Source of the DNA: Bacteriovoracaceae bacterium
GTDB taxonomy: Bacteria > Bdellovibrionota > Bacteriovoracia > Bacteriovoracales > Bacteriovoracaceae
Length of the DNA stretch: 64,000 nucleotides
Direction of reading: 5' to 3'
Assembly: GCA_029865945.1 (NCBI GenBank)
Contig: JARXAH010000094.1
Location: 28,609-92,608 of the forward strand
Position 1 is the stretch's first letter; each line of letters opens with the position of its first letter. The translations under genes were made by a program, and so were the position numbers. Below the pieces are notes generated by a model, which worked only from the letters and a program-made list of their open reading frames with translations, made no database searches and was not told the origin of the DNA. Positions 1-9,386 of the stretch are shown here, piece by piece.

Positions 1-1316
1 CGAATCTTTTTATTAAAACGAGAAAAGCCATTGGCCGTTCCAAGAATGAAATCTTCAGCAATCGGCCCATTAAATACCCGTGCCTTGCCAAATTCTTGTT
101 GCATCCCTTTAGTCACATTAAAAATGCCACCCTTCTCTTTGTAGGCCACATCTTGGCCCCAAATATAGGTATCAGGATTGAAACGAAATTCTTCTTTCAA
201 GGTTCCGTTGATCGCATCGATAAATTTTATCGCTTCGCCGCCTGACGCTGGATCGGTAGGCAAGCCTTCGGGGTATTTTGAACTGACGTAACCATTAGGT
301 ACAACAAAATCAAAAATGGAAGCTGGATCTGGATCCGCCGCTTGAACCACTTTTTTATGGGCCTCAATCAATTCGTTTTTACACTCCTCATCAATTTTTG
401 TTAGTTCAGTGGCCGGAATTTTTGCCATCTCCAATAAATATTTTTTGAAGTGCACAATGGGATCAAGCTTGAGCGCCGCTGCCAACTCCGCCTCATCTCG
501 ATACAATTCATGTTTATCAGAATTGGAATGACTGTGCATTCGAACACACATGGCATGCACGATGACGGGTTCCGATTTTTTGATCGCGTGTTCGCGCGCG
601 GTAAACATGGCATTCATAGAATCAAAAATATCTTTTCCATCGCAGTGAATAATTTTTAAATTTAAAAATCCTGCAAAATTATCGGCGCATTTCTCATGAG
701 CTGTTTGATCGGATTTAGGAACAGAAATTCCATACCCATTATCTTGCAGCACAAAAATCACCGGAAGTTTTTCGCGACTTGCCCCGTTAATCGCCTCATA
801 ACAATATCCTTCAGAAACTGACGATTCTCCTTGGGAACTAATCGCGACTCCCTTGTGTCCGTAAGTTTTCATCGCTCGTGCCACTCCGACAGCATGCAAA
901 ACATGATTTCCCGTGCAACTAGATACGTTATGAATATTCCATTCTGGTTTAGCAAAATGGTTGGACATATGACGGCCGCCGCTCGCCAAATCCTCTTTTT
1001 TGGAAAGTCCATTTAACAAAATTTCATAGACACTTAAGCCCGCAGAGAGCGCCGTTTGCATATCTCGGTAGTAAGGGAAAAGATGATCCGTTTGACGATC
1101 AAATACCTGACCGATGGCCAGTTGGATTCCATCGTGTCCTGCATAGGGAGCGTGATAGGACCATCCGAGCGCTTGCTTCAAATAATTCGGGGCGCGATCA
1201 TCAATCATGCGGCCCAAAACGAGAAGACGATACCAACCGAGAAGAGTTTTTTTATCTGGTTTTTTAGGATCAAAAAATTTTTTACTCGTAAGGTAAGCGT
1301 CTTGAATGGTCGGCAT
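1..1316 (-). CDS. 2-oxoacid dehydrogenase E1, alpha-beta fusion (3' part outside window)
   Basis: This is the thiamine-diphosphate E1 component of a branched-chain 2-oxoacid (2-oxoisovalerate-like) dehydrogenase complex, which decarboxylates the 2-oxoacid and passes the acyl group to E2. Reading from the ATG at 1316 (AAGGTGG ribosome site upstream), the frame stays open for 438 codons to the window edge. An E1-alpha domain comes first: GESSVSEG near residues 163-170 followed by the QDNGYGIS segment form the cofactor site, with Glu in place of the more usual Asp of GDG. From about residue 360 an E1-beta N-terminus begins (AINGTLKEEF, IWGQDVAYKEKGG, GPIAEDFILG). Alpha and beta are therefore fused, as in the Bacteroidetes-type enzymes. 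Substrate preference cannot be read from the sequence. Confidence 0.88.
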   Translation of the reverse strand, partial: MPTIQDAYLTSKKFFDPKKPDKKTLLGWYRLLVLGRMIDDRAPNYLKQALGWSYHAPYAGHDGIQLAIGQVFDRQTDHLFPYYRDMQTALSAGLSVYEILLNGLSKKEDLASGGRHMSNHFAKPEWNIHNVSSCTGNHVLHAVGVARAMKTYGHKGVAISSQGESSVSEGYCYEAINGASREKLPVIFVLQDNGYGISVPKSDQTAHEKCADNFAGFLNLKIIHCDGKDIFDSMNAMFTAREHAIKKSEPVIVHAMCVRMHSHSNSDKHELYRDEAELAAALKLDPIVHFKKYLLEMAKIPATELTKIDEECKNELIEAHKKVVQAADPDPASIFDFVVPNGYVSSKYPEGLPTDPASGGEAIKFIDAINGTLKEEFRFNPDTYIWGQDVAYKEKGGIFNVTKGMQQEFGKARVFNGPIAEDFILGTANGFSRFNKKI

Positions 1317-1475
1317 AATTCCACCTTATTTTTTTTGCAATAAACGACAGTTTAAATTTTAAATGATTTTTGCATTTTCGCTAAGGTTGGACTTATTGTC
1401 CATCCCTTACTTTGTTTTCATCCTCGTGCGAACATGGTATAAAAAAGCTCGTTTATTTCTATCAAAAGGCCAATC

Positions 1476-2897
1476 ATGTCAACTCAAAAACCCACCATCT
1501 TGAGCATAGCTGGAACTAGGGCACAAAAATTTTTTGATGACCCAAGAATTACTCAAGCGCAACAACTTATTCGCGAGGCCTTGGCCGATCACCAAAAAGA
1601 CATCACCTCCTTGACTCCAGCGAAATCCGAATTGAAAGAAAATTATGAACAAATGATTAAGGAGTTAAGCGCAGGAAGAGGCGGCGCTTTATATTACAAT
1701 TATATTGGAAGCGGATTTGGACGAGGACCTTTCGTGGAACTTTGTGATGGGTCCTTAAAATACGATTTTATTACAGGTATTGGCGTTCACTATTTTGGCC
1801 ATTCACACCCGGATGTGATTGAGGCAGCGGTTCAAGGCGCCATTGGTAACACAGTTATGCAAGGGCACCTTCAACAAAATTCCAATCAAAATGAAATGAT
1901 ACAACTGTTAAGCGAACAAGTACAAAAGAAGGGATCTGCCATCAAGCACGTTTTTCTGACGTCTAGTGGTGCCATGGCCAATGAAAACGCCCTCAAGTTA
2001 GCGTTTCAAAAACGATACCCTGCCAACCGAGTCCTCGCTTTTGAGAGGTCTTTTAGTGGGCGCACGCTCGCGCTCTCATTTATCACGGACAAGGCCGCTT
2101 ATCGCGAAGGTTTGCCCCAAGGTTTACAAGTAGATTATTTGCCTTTTTATGACGTTACCAATCACGAAAAAAGTATCAAAGATGCTACCTACGCACTCAA
2201 AAAATATATAAAGCGCTTTCCAAAGCAGCACGCTTGTATTTTCTTTGAACCCATTCAAGGGGAAGGAGGAAGTTGGGAAGGAAATGAAGAATACTTTAAG
2301 GCCTTATTTACGATTGCTAAAGAAAATCACATCTCAATTATCAGTGATGAAGTCCAGGCCTTTGGACGAACCCAAGAATTATTTGCGTTTCAATATTATA
2401 ACTTAGCTCAGTATGTGGACATCGTGACCATTGGAAAAATGAGTCAAGTTTGCGCGACTCTCTTCGCCGAAGATCACAAACCGCGTCCAGGACTTCTCAG
2501 TCAAACATTTACATCTTCGGGTGTGGCCATCAACACCGGATATAAAATTATTAAATCCTTAGTGGAAGATAATTTCTTAGGGCCAAAGGGAAAAATTCAA
2601 ACTTTGGGTGATTACTTTAGGGTGCAATTAAAAAAAATAGAAAGTGAACTTCCCCATCTGATCCAAGGGCCTTACGGAGTGGGAGCGATGGTGGCGATGA
2701 CGGTATTCAAAGGGGATGCGGAATTAAATAAAAAATTTTCTTACCGATTATTTGATTTAGGTGTTCTTACTTTTACCGCAGGTGGTGATCCCACGCGCGT
2801 TCGCTTTCTGATGCCCATTGGCGCTGTAGAAGAAAAAGATATTGATGAGGTCTGTAAAATTGTAAAAGTTGCTCTTCTTAGCGTTAGCGAAAAATAA
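1476..2897 (+). CDS. Class-III PLP aminotransferase (succinylornithine- or lysine-6-aminotransferase-like)
   Basis: A 473-residue fold-type-I aminotransferase of class III. Visible signatures are the EPIQGEGG segment, the cofactor-ring Asp291 in SDEVQAFGRT, and the Schiff-base Lys321 in TIGKMSQVCA. The GK..QVC context resembles L-lysine 6-aminotransferases more than the AK-LGGG form of acetyl- or succinylornithine enzymes. The next gene downstream, 19 bp away, encodes an AstA-like arginine N-succinyltransferase, so a role in the arginine succinyltransferase pathway (AstC step) is equally plausible. The ATG is preceded by AAAGG. The gene diverges from the E1 gene across 159 bp. The family is certain; the substrate is not. 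Confidence 0.85.
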   Translation: MSTQKPTILSIAGTRAQKFFDDPRITQAQQLIREALADHQKDITSLTPAKSELKENYEQMIKELSAGRGGALYYNYIGSGFGRGPFVELCDGSLKYDFITGIGVHYFGHSHPDVIEAAVQGAIGNTVMQGHLQQNSNQNEMIQLLSEQVQKKGSAIKHVFLTSSGAMANENALKLAFQKRYPANRVLAFERSFSGRTLALSFITDKAAYREGLPQGLQVDYLPFYDVTNHEKSIKDATYALKKYIKRFPKQHACIFFEPIQGEGGSWEGNEEYFKALFTIAKENHISIISDEVQAFGRTQELFAFQYYNLAQYVDIVTIGKMSQVCATLFAEDHKPRPGLLSQTFTSSGVAINTGYKIIKSLVEDNFLGPKGKIQTLGDYFRVQLKKIESELPHLIQGPYGVGAMVAMTVFKGDAELNKKFSYRLFDLGVLTFTAGGDPTRVRFLMPIGAVEEKDIDEVCKIVKVALLSVSEK

Positions 2898-2916
2898 ATC
2901 AGCGAGAAATAAGTGT

Positions 2917-3969
2917 ATGTTGGTTTTGCGTCCGATAGAACTCAACGATTTAAATCCCTTGATGGATTTACTCGCCGACGCAGGCCACGGCCTCACTTCA
3001 CTTCCCCGTGATCTTGCCATTTTAGAAAAACGCATTCGAATGAGCATTGCTAGTTTTGCTGACCCTCTTCATCAAGGCCCTAACGGGGAAGTCTATTTAT
3101 TTGTCATGGAAGATTTAAATAGTGGCGAGCTTGCAGGTGTTTGCGGGATCATCTCCAAGATTGGTGGTTTTGAGCCTTATTATTTTTATGAATTAAAAGA
3201 ATCTATTCACGAATCCAAAATGCTCAAGCTCAAGCAAACCATTCACGCCCTTCATTTTTATAAAACTCATAGTGGCCCAGCAGAAATTTGTAGTATTTTT
3301 TTATCTCCCAAATTTCGAAACAGTCAAAATGGACGATTTTTATCTCTCTCGAGATTTCTCTTTATTGCTGAATATCGCAACCGCTTCGAGCATCACATCA
3401 TTGCAGAAATGCGAGGTATGGTGGATGAAAATGGTTACTCACCTTTTTATGCGGCCGTCGGGCAAAAATTTTTTCACATTCCTTTTACTGAAGCAGATAA
3501 GTTATCCATGGTGAATAAATCTTACGTGGAAGATATGCTTCCTAAAGAACCCATCGTGGTGGAGCTACTTCCCAGTGATGCTCAGTATGTGATTGGCCGT
3601 GTTCATCCGCAAACTGAGCCAGCGTTAAAAATTTTGCAATACGAAGGATTTCAGCGCACCAATTTATTAGGAATTTTTGAACCTGGCCCTATTGTGAAAG
3701 CAGAGCTTGATGAATTACGTTCCGTAAAAGATTCCAAAAAAATGGTGATTGAAGATATCGTCAATGATGAAGAGGAAGATTTTAAAAATCATCACCCTCA
3801 TGACCCACTTCGTGACATGTATATTATTAGTAATGCAAAAAGTGAAAAATACAAATGTTGCTTAGGAAAAATAAAAATCGTAAATCAAAAAGTTATTATA
3901 TCGCTAGAGAGTGCCACATCACTTCGAGTTAAGGTGGGTGATAGCGTTCGTTTTGTGAGCCTAAAGTAA
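2917..3969 (+). CDS. astA: Arginine N-succinyltransferase (AstA-like)
   Basis: Predicted to transfer succinyl from succinyl-CoA to arginine, the first step of the AST catabolic route. The 351-residue protein starts like the family (LVLRPIELNDL) and keeps the acyltransferase landmarks AEICSIFLSPKFRNSQNGRFLSLSR near residues 120-145 in shortened quotation: AEICSIFLSPKFR then GRFLSLSR, followed by IAEMRGMVDENG and SPFYAAVGQKFF. The ATG at 2917 was chosen over an upstream start at 2869 because it coincides with the family N-terminus and avoids overlap with the aminotransferase. The two genes look cotranscribed. No astB or astD is adjacent; an AstE-like gene lies at 60042. Confidence 0.82.
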   Translation: MLVLRPIELNDLNPLMDLLADAGHGLTSLPRDLAILEKRIRMSIASFADPLHQGPNGEVYLFVMEDLNSGELAGVCGIISKIGGFEPYYFYELKESIHESKMLKLKQTIHALHFYKTHSGPAEICSIFLSPKFRNSQNGRFLSLSRFLFIAEYRNRFEHHIIAEMRGMVDENGYSPFYAAVGQKFFHIPFTEADKLSMVNKSYVEDMLPKEPIVVELLPSDAQYVIGRVHPQTEPALKILQYEGFQRTNLLGIFEPGPIVKAELDELRSVKDSKKMVIEDIVNDEEEDFKNHHPHDPLRDMYIISNAKSEKYKCCLGKIKIVNQKVIISLESATSLRVKVGDSVRFVSLK

Positions 3970-4271
3970 GTCTAGAGTAAGTCTAAAATAATTTTTGATT
4001 CAAATTCCTATATTCTTGCACCAAGAAAATTATTGTAAATTTTTCAACGCTAAATGTTATTTTTCGTCTCAATTTCAACATTTTGCGTAGACTTCTAGAG
4101 CGCATCGAATCAAAATCCGTGTAATCCTTACGTTAACGCAGTCTGTTGTGTGAAGGAATTTCTTACGTCTCTAACAATTACTAAGAATAAATTCTATCTT
4201 CCGCATGTTTTTTACTGATTCGAATTTACAAGGTTAATTTTTAAATTTTTATATTTCGCTAGGAGTATTTT
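3970..4271 (+). other. Gene-free interval
   Basis: 302 bp between the AstA-like gene and the next coding sequence, with no credible ORF or RNA gene. It opens with two near-identical copies of AGTAAGTCTA and ends with the AGGAG ribosome site of the downstream gene at 4261-4265. I see no hairpin followed by a T run. Confidence 0.5.
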
Positions 4272-5999
4272 GTGAAACATTTTATTTATTCGTGTTTGGT
4301 ATCCAAACGAAAGGTTCTTGTTTATTTTTCTTTTCTTTTAATCCCATTTTATTTTGCATGGAGTTTCAGCAACACCACAGGCATGTTTCCTCGTTATTCT
4401 GTTGAGAATTTGAATATCGATTTCGTGAAGATTCCTGATGAGTATTCCTACCTAAATCAAAAAGCTGGTCTTTATCTTCACAAGCGAGGAAATATTTCCT
4501 TTTTCTTGAAATATAAAAAGACCGCGGGGCGCGATTCTGAAATATTTAATCAAGATAATATTAACTTTAAATACTTTATTCTCACAAGAGACGACGGTTT
4601 TGACATATCGCAAATTCGATATTCTTCACCACATTCAACAGAAAATGTTTTTCCTTGGAAGGAATTTGATTTGAGATGGCATGGGGAAACTTCTAAAGGA
4701 ATGATGCTGGATAATAAATTTACTGGTTACTTAGATTTAGATACGGCCCTTGCTGAATCACCTTACTTATCGACAAGAAATCTTTTAGTAATATCTATTG
4801 AGGGACTAAATAATGCTAGGCCATTATTATTCGCTGCTCCGATCAACATGTTAAGAAACATGACCGACACGATTGAACTAGTCGAAGAGGAAGAGAGAGA
4901 AGATATTCTTAATATCCTAAATAAAAAGGTTAGCAAAAAAAATCTTGAGTATTATGAAAAATCCATTTTTAATTTCACGAAAGATTATAAAAATTTTTGG
5001 AAGAAAATTGGCCATCAAACTTATGAACTAACAAATAGTTATTTTAATAATCTTGCCCTTGGCGTTACTACCAATGATTTTGCTAACTATCATTCCCTTC
5101 CGGCCTACGATGTCTATAAAAAATTATGTATCCTATTTTATCCCTACGGAGAAAAAAAATCTATTTGTGAAGGAAATCCAACGAGTATTATAGATATCAG
5201 TCGTTTTGATTTAATTTACAAAATTTATAATAACTCGGATAAAAAATTTCCAAAAATCAATCCCACGATTAATAGTGGAGTTCTTTCTAATGCCTCTGGA
5301 AAAACAGTCGAGACCAATCACTCGATCATTAATTTAACTTCCTTTTATGCAAATTTGACAGGAGGTCTTACTGGTCAAGTAGGAGTTGCCGGGCCAGCAA
5401 ATTCTAGTAATTTGGGTGGTAGTGCATCTCTCTCTGGCGGTGTGGGACTTTCGTATAATTATTTAGATAACGATCTCAACTACCAAACCGAGTATGAGAA
5501 CACGGAAATTCTTAGGAAGTCAGAGATCGAATATAATGAGATTAAAGCAAATTTTAATGCCGACGTTGTTAGTTGCTTTGCCATAAGATCCATTCCTTAT
5601 ACTAAAACGGGTCGAATGGTAGTTACTGCCTCCACTGCTCCCACCATGTATCGAGGAAATGATATTAATTTAGATACGAAAATCGTTTATCTATTTTGTT
5701 TGCCCAAAAAATTAAACACCATGGTTTCGGAAAAATATTTTTACTTAAAAGAAAAAAGATCTCCGACAGATGACCAACTTTGGGGAAGCAACATGAGCAA
5801 CATGGGAACCATCGCAGCTTTTAGAGGCCCAGGAATTTTTAATAAATATCTGGAAATTGCAAGGTTTCGAACAGTGAAATGGAAAACCAACGTGACAGCT
5901 GCAGATTACGCCCAAGAATTGTCAAATTTGCTTGGTCTGGGGCAAGGTAACGAATTTTATAAATTTTATCACTACCCGGGAGTTTTAAAGCGATACTAA
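4272..5999 (+). CDS. Exported protein of unknown function, 575 aa
   Basis: I do not recognise a family. The GTG start at 4272 has AGGAG six bases upstream. A basic N-terminus (residues 1-15) is followed by one hydrophobic segment at about 16-33 that could be a signal peptide or anchor, so most of the chain should lie outside the cytoplasm. The middle is mixed alpha/beta and rich in Asn, Lys and Tyr. A Gly/Ser/Ala-rich stretch at about 360-400 contains GLTGQVGVAG and GGSASLSGGVGLSYNY, a pattern seen in surface beta structures. Four Cys residues are scattered through the second half. The gene stands alone and converges with the flagellar cluster. Confidence 0.75.
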   Translation: MKHFIYSCLVSKRKVLVYFSFLLIPFYFAWSFSNTTGMFPRYSVENLNIDFVKIPDEYSYLNQKAGLYLHKRGNISFFLKYKKTAGRDSEIFNQDNINFKYFILTRDDGFDISQIRYSSPHSTENVFPWKEFDLRWHGETSKGMMLDNKFTGYLDLDTALAESPYLSTRNLLVISIEGLNNARPLLFAAPINMLRNMTDTIELVEEEEREDILNILNKKVSKKNLEYYEKSIFNFTKDYKNFWKKIGHQTYELTNSYFNNLALGVTTNDFANYHSLPAYDVYKKLCILFYPYGEKKSICEGNPTSIIDISRFDLIYKIYNNSDKKFPKINPTINSGVLSNASGKTVETNHSIINLTSFYANLTGGLTGQVGVAGPANSSNLGGSASLSGGVGLSYNYLDNDLNYQTEYENTEILRKSEIEYNEIKANFNADVVSCFAIRSIPYTKTGRMVVTASTAPTMYRGNDINLDTKIVYLFCLPKKLNTMVSEKYFYLKEKRSPTDDQLWGSNMSNMGTIAAFRGPGIFNKYLEIARFRTVKWKTNVTAADYAQELSNLLGLGQGNEFYKFYHYPGVLKRY

Positions 6000-6001
6000 T
6001 T

Positions 6002-6033
6002 TTCAAAAGTTCAAAAGTTCAAAAGTTCAAAAG
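6002..6033. repeat. Four tandem copies of an 8-bp unit
   Basis: TTCAAAAG occurs four times without interruption in the 43-bp gap between the convergent genes ending at 5999 and 6043. No hairpin is visible, so this is a simple slippage-type repeat rather than an obvious terminator. Confidence 0.85.
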
Positions 6034-6042
6034 TTTCAATAA

Positions 6043-8469
6043 TTAAACGTAGGGCAAGTGAGGAGGAGAATCTTTCTCTTCTTCATTGGCCCCTTTTAAA
6101 TAATTTTCTTCTTGCTGATGACTCATGAGCAAGTGCTCTACTCCCGCCAAACACTGATTCATATTTTGAGATTGCATAAATAAACTTTTTATCACATCAG
6201 CAAATTTTTCTTCTTCCAATGAAGATTCATTTCGCAAACGATCAATTTCTTTTTCAAGTCGCTGTCCATCTTCTTGCACTTTTGTGACGGCCACAATGTC
6301 ATCTGATTGCTCTAGGCCAAGTTTCTTTAAATCATCGATGAGTAAATTTAATTTGGAGAAGAAAGTATCACACTGGATAAAAAGTTTCTCATCGTTCGTA
6401 AAATAATCTTGAATCTTATTGACATCTTTAACAACAGGATCGAGGGAGACACCCGCGTTTTTGACAACATATTTTTCCAACGTCTGCTGAGCATATTTAA
6501 TAAATTTTGAATGATAATTTTTTGCGTGCATCAAATGATCGCGGTGCTCTTTAATCGATTGTTTGAGCGGAACAAGGAGGGCCGCGGCCTGAACTACGCG
6601 AAATAATTCTTCTTTCACTTTGCGGTGCAAGGAAAATAGTTGCTGATAATTTTGGGATACTATTTTCATAGAATATAAAGAATCTCTACTTCTCTCCCCT
6701 ATTTGAGAGCTCCACTGACACAAACTTAGTAAATGATCTTTGCTAGCGATTAAAGTTTTTGCTTTATTTTTATTGAGAGCTTTAAGTTCTCTCGAAGATT
6801 TTTCTAATTTTTCAATTAAAACAAATTTTTCTTGCAGCGATAAATCGGCCAGATGAATTTCTTCAACCAGCTGACTCCACTTAAATTCAAATTTCTTATA
6901 GACTTCTGCAAAGAGTGCGTGAATTGGGCCGATATCTCCTATCTCGTATTCGCGCAAGCTACTTGCCTCAAATTTTGGCCCGTACTGTTCATCTAGCATC
7001 GCCTCTAGTGTACGACGAACTGGATTAACAATGGATTTGGTTTGGATACTAATGGTCTCCTCTAGTGTCATAAGAGGATAGAAAAATAACAAGCACTGGG
7101 ATTTTTCTAGATAATTAACTGGGCATACGAACATTTGATAAGACTTGGATTCAAGTGACTTAAAGGGCTTGATTTGTACTTGGTAAATTCCATGATTTTT
7201 TGTTGATAGTGATTCTGATACTGGATCGTTGGATCCAATGTTGGTCATGTTGACTAAAAAATCCCAACTCAATCTTTCTTTCGATAATGTTTCTTCATCA
7301 ATTTCCCACTGCTCAATAAAGAGGCGATTAAACCATTTAACTTGCTTACTCTCCTCGACGAGGATGCTAGCAAAAGGAATTCCCTCTTGAAAAATATTTC
7401 CAAAATTAATTCGCTTCTGAAGATAGTCACTTATGTTCATGAGAGTTGAGCGAAAATTAGGGTTGTGTTCTTGAAGTTCTGATTGATCATTTTTTAAAAC
7501 AGCGCGATCAAATACATGTAAATAATGTTGTTCTTGAATTTTCATTTGGGATCTTTTCCAATAATTTTCAAATAGAAAATACCCAAATAAAGCAACCACC
7601 GAAAAGGACAAAACGAGAAGTGGAAAAAAGAAGGGACTTATCGAAGATCCTTTTGTTGATCCACTTGCGCTGGCAAAATTAGGACTTACTTTAGCTTGAT
7701 TAAATTTTTCATTTTTTAAGATACTTGTAACCGCGGCCACATAGTCGGCCTGGGAGTTCACAACCGAATAGTACTTATCAAGCAAAGGTGAGTAGTTGGA
7801 CCAGAGATCTTTAAGGGGTTTAAGTCGTCCAAGAAGAACGTTTTTATTTTCCTCTTTCATCTGTGAAGTTTGAATCAGTTCAACCATCTGCTCCATGTCT
7901 TTAGAATTAAGCCCGATAATCTGAGTGTAATTTTTTTGCTGCAAAATAACTTTGGAGCGCAAATTGAAGCGCTCTACAATTTTTTTTAGATTAGGCCAAT
8001 TATTTTGTCCAATAAACGAAAATAGTCCTTCACTCTCTTTAGAGATTTTTTGATAGAAGGCCTCCTTATCGGAAGAAATATTCGTTTTAACAAGGATGGT
8101 TAATGCATCTAATTTACTTCGAAGCAGTGACAATTCATTATTTTCTAATTGGGGGCCTAAAATTTTTAAATCATTTTCAAAAAGTCTAATTTGATCTTGG
8201 GATAAAATCTTAAAATCTTGTTCTTGGGCATATCTATTTTTAAGATTGCGAATATCAAAATTATTGGTTGATTGATCCAACGCCGCCGCAGAAGTCTTAG
8301 CGGGCGATTTAGTAAAAAAATGCAGCCACTCCACTTCTTCCAGGTAGACGCGGCCTAAATAGCCTAGAGTCACCAAGAGGAGACCAGAAATCATCATCAA
8401 GAAATAATGCTGAGATTCAAAATTTTTTGGAAAAAGTTTTTTCACTAACGATTGATTGTTTGTTTCCAA
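6043..8469 (-). CDS. Two-TM sensor-like coiled-coil protein at the end of the flagellar cluster
   Basis: An 808-residue protein with the architecture of a membrane sensor. TM1 lies at about residues 22-40, an almost wholly helical periplasmic domain follows to about 280, TM2 is at about 285-307, then a PAS-like segment at about 355-450 (GIPFASILVEE, WFNRLFIEQWEID) and a long Glu/Lys/Leu coiled coil at about 500-790. I see neither the conserved methyl-accepting hairpin tip nor kinase H/N/G boxes, so it is chemoreceptor-like in layout only. The start is TTG at 8469, with GAGG seven bases upstream; the next Met residues lie inside TM1. It follows fliA after 131 bp, which suggests a motility-linked role, but this is inference. 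Confidence 0.75.
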   Translation of the reverse strand: METNNQSLVKKLFPKNFESQHYFLMMISGLLLVTLGYLGRVYLEEVEWLHFFTKSPAKTSAAALDQSTNNFDIRNLKNRYAQEQDFKILSQDQIRLFENDLKILGPQLENNELSLLRSKLDALTILVKTNISSDKEAFYQKISKESEGLFSFIGQNNWPNLKKIVERFNLRSKVILQQKNYTQIIGLNSKDMEQMVELIQTSQMKEENKNVLLGRLKPLKDLWSNYSPLLDKYYSVVNSQADYVAAVTSILKNEKFNQAKVSPNFASASGSTKGSSISPFFFPLLVLSFSVVALFGYFLFENYWKRSQMKIQEQHYLHVFDRAVLKNDQSELQEHNPNFRSTLMNISDYLQKRINFGNIFQEGIPFASILVEESKQVKWFNRLFIEQWEIDEETLSKERLSWDFLVNMTNIGSNDPVSESLSTKNHGIYQVQIKPFKSLESKSYQMFVCPVNYLEKSQCLLFFYPLMTLEETISIQTKSIVNPVRRTLEAMLDEQYGPKFEASSLREYEIGDIGPIHALFAEVYKKFEFKWSQLVEEIHLADLSLQEKFVLIEKLEKSSRELKALNKNKAKTLIASKDHLLSLCQWSSQIGERSRDSLYSMKIVSQNYQQLFSLHRKVKEELFRVVQAAALLVPLKQSIKEHRDHLMHAKNYHSKFIKYAQQTLEKYVVKNAGVSLDPVVKDVNKIQDYFTNDEKLFIQCDTFFSKLNLLIDDLKKLGLEQSDDIVAVTKVQEDGQRLEKEIDRLRNESSLEEEKFADVIKSLFMQSQNMNQCLAGVEHLLMSHQQEENYLKGANEEEKDSPPHLPYV

Positions 8470-8600
8470 TTTTTAACCTCAATAACAAGTATATAGTTAG
8501 TTAAGTATAGTACTTATATTATCGAGTATGTGGTGAGATTAAAAAAGAAGAAAAAAGAGTACTTGAGTGTTTTTGTTTTATTTAATTTTAGGAGCACGTT

Positions 8601-9386
8601 TCAAATTTGAAGATCTTCTTGCGTTTCAAATTCCTTACGTAGTCTCGCCCTGAGACGCAAAATAGCTTGTGTATGAAGTTGGGATACGCGGGATTCAGTG
8701 ACTTCGAGGACAGTTCCTATTTCTTTTAAATTTAAATCTTCATAGTAGTAAAGGGAAAGCACTAATTTCTGCTTCTCAGGTAGCGACATGATGCCGTCTT
8801 TTAGCAGCTCTTGAACATTTTTAAAATTGACGGCCGCAAAAGGATTGAGTCCTCGCCTATCTTCGAGTAAATTTCCTAAAAGTTTTTTATCCCCGTTCTT
8901 CATAATATTGAGGTCATCAATATTGAGGAGACTTATGGATTGCGCCTGGCCAACTAGGTCATGAAATTCTTGGAGATTCATTCCCATATGCTTACACATT
9001 TCATCATCCGTGGCAGGACGGCCAAGATCTCGCTCTAATTGCACATACATTCTTTCCACTAATTTTGCTTTTTCTCGCACCGATCTTGGAACCCAATCTT
9101 GGGCACGAAGTTCATCTAGGATCGCCCCTCTGATTCTGAATTCCGCATAAGTTTTAAATTTATTGTCACGGCCTGGATCGAACTTATCGATGGCATCCAT
9201 GAGGCCGATGACACCGCAAGAAATAAGATCATCGAGCTCCACGTTCGCTGGAAGTCTGGAAGCTATTTTTTGAGCAATAAATTTTACGAGGGGTGCATAC
9301 TCAACAATAATTTGATCTTTCAGTTGTTGATTAATTTTGCAACGATAGTCTTTTAATTTTCGTAATTTTTGAGTGATAGAAGACAT
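8601..9386 (-). CDS. fliA: Flagellar sigma factor FliA (sigma-28)
   Basis: An alternative sigma factor that directs RNA polymerase to late flagellar promoters. The 261-residue protein has region 2 (ELDDLISCGVIGLMDAIDKFD, quoted only in part: DDLISCGVIGLMDAI, then FKTYAEFRIRGAILDELR and WVPRSVR, typical of sigma-28), region 3, and region 4 with the helix-turn-helix LNLKEIGTVLEVTESRVSQ. The length is close to the family norm of about 240. Its ATG overlaps the flhG stop by one base (TAATG), so translation is probably coupled to flhG. In many bacteria FliA is held inactive by FlgM; no flgM is in this window. Confidence 0.95.
   Translation of the reverse strand: MSSITQKLRKLKDYRCKINQQLKDQIIVEYAPLVKFIAQKIASRLPANVELDDLISCGVIGLMDAIDKFDPGRDNKFKTYAEFRIRGAILDELRAQDWVPRSVREKAKLVERMYVQLERDLGRPATDDEMCKHMGMNLQEFHDLVGQAQSISLLNIDDLNIMKNGDKKLLGNLLEDRRGLNPFAAVNFKNVQELLKDGIMSLPEKQKLVLSLYYYEDLNLKEIGTVLEVTESRVSQLHTQAILRLRARLRKEFETQEDLQI

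Noticed and set aside
6002..6033. Tandem 8-mers as a CRISPR-like array
   Set aside because: Units are directly adjacent with no spacers and far too short.
8470..8600. Sigma-28 promoter upstream of the sensor-like gene
   Set aside because: No TAAA-N15-GCCGATAA-like pair is present; only generic AT-rich boxes can be seen.
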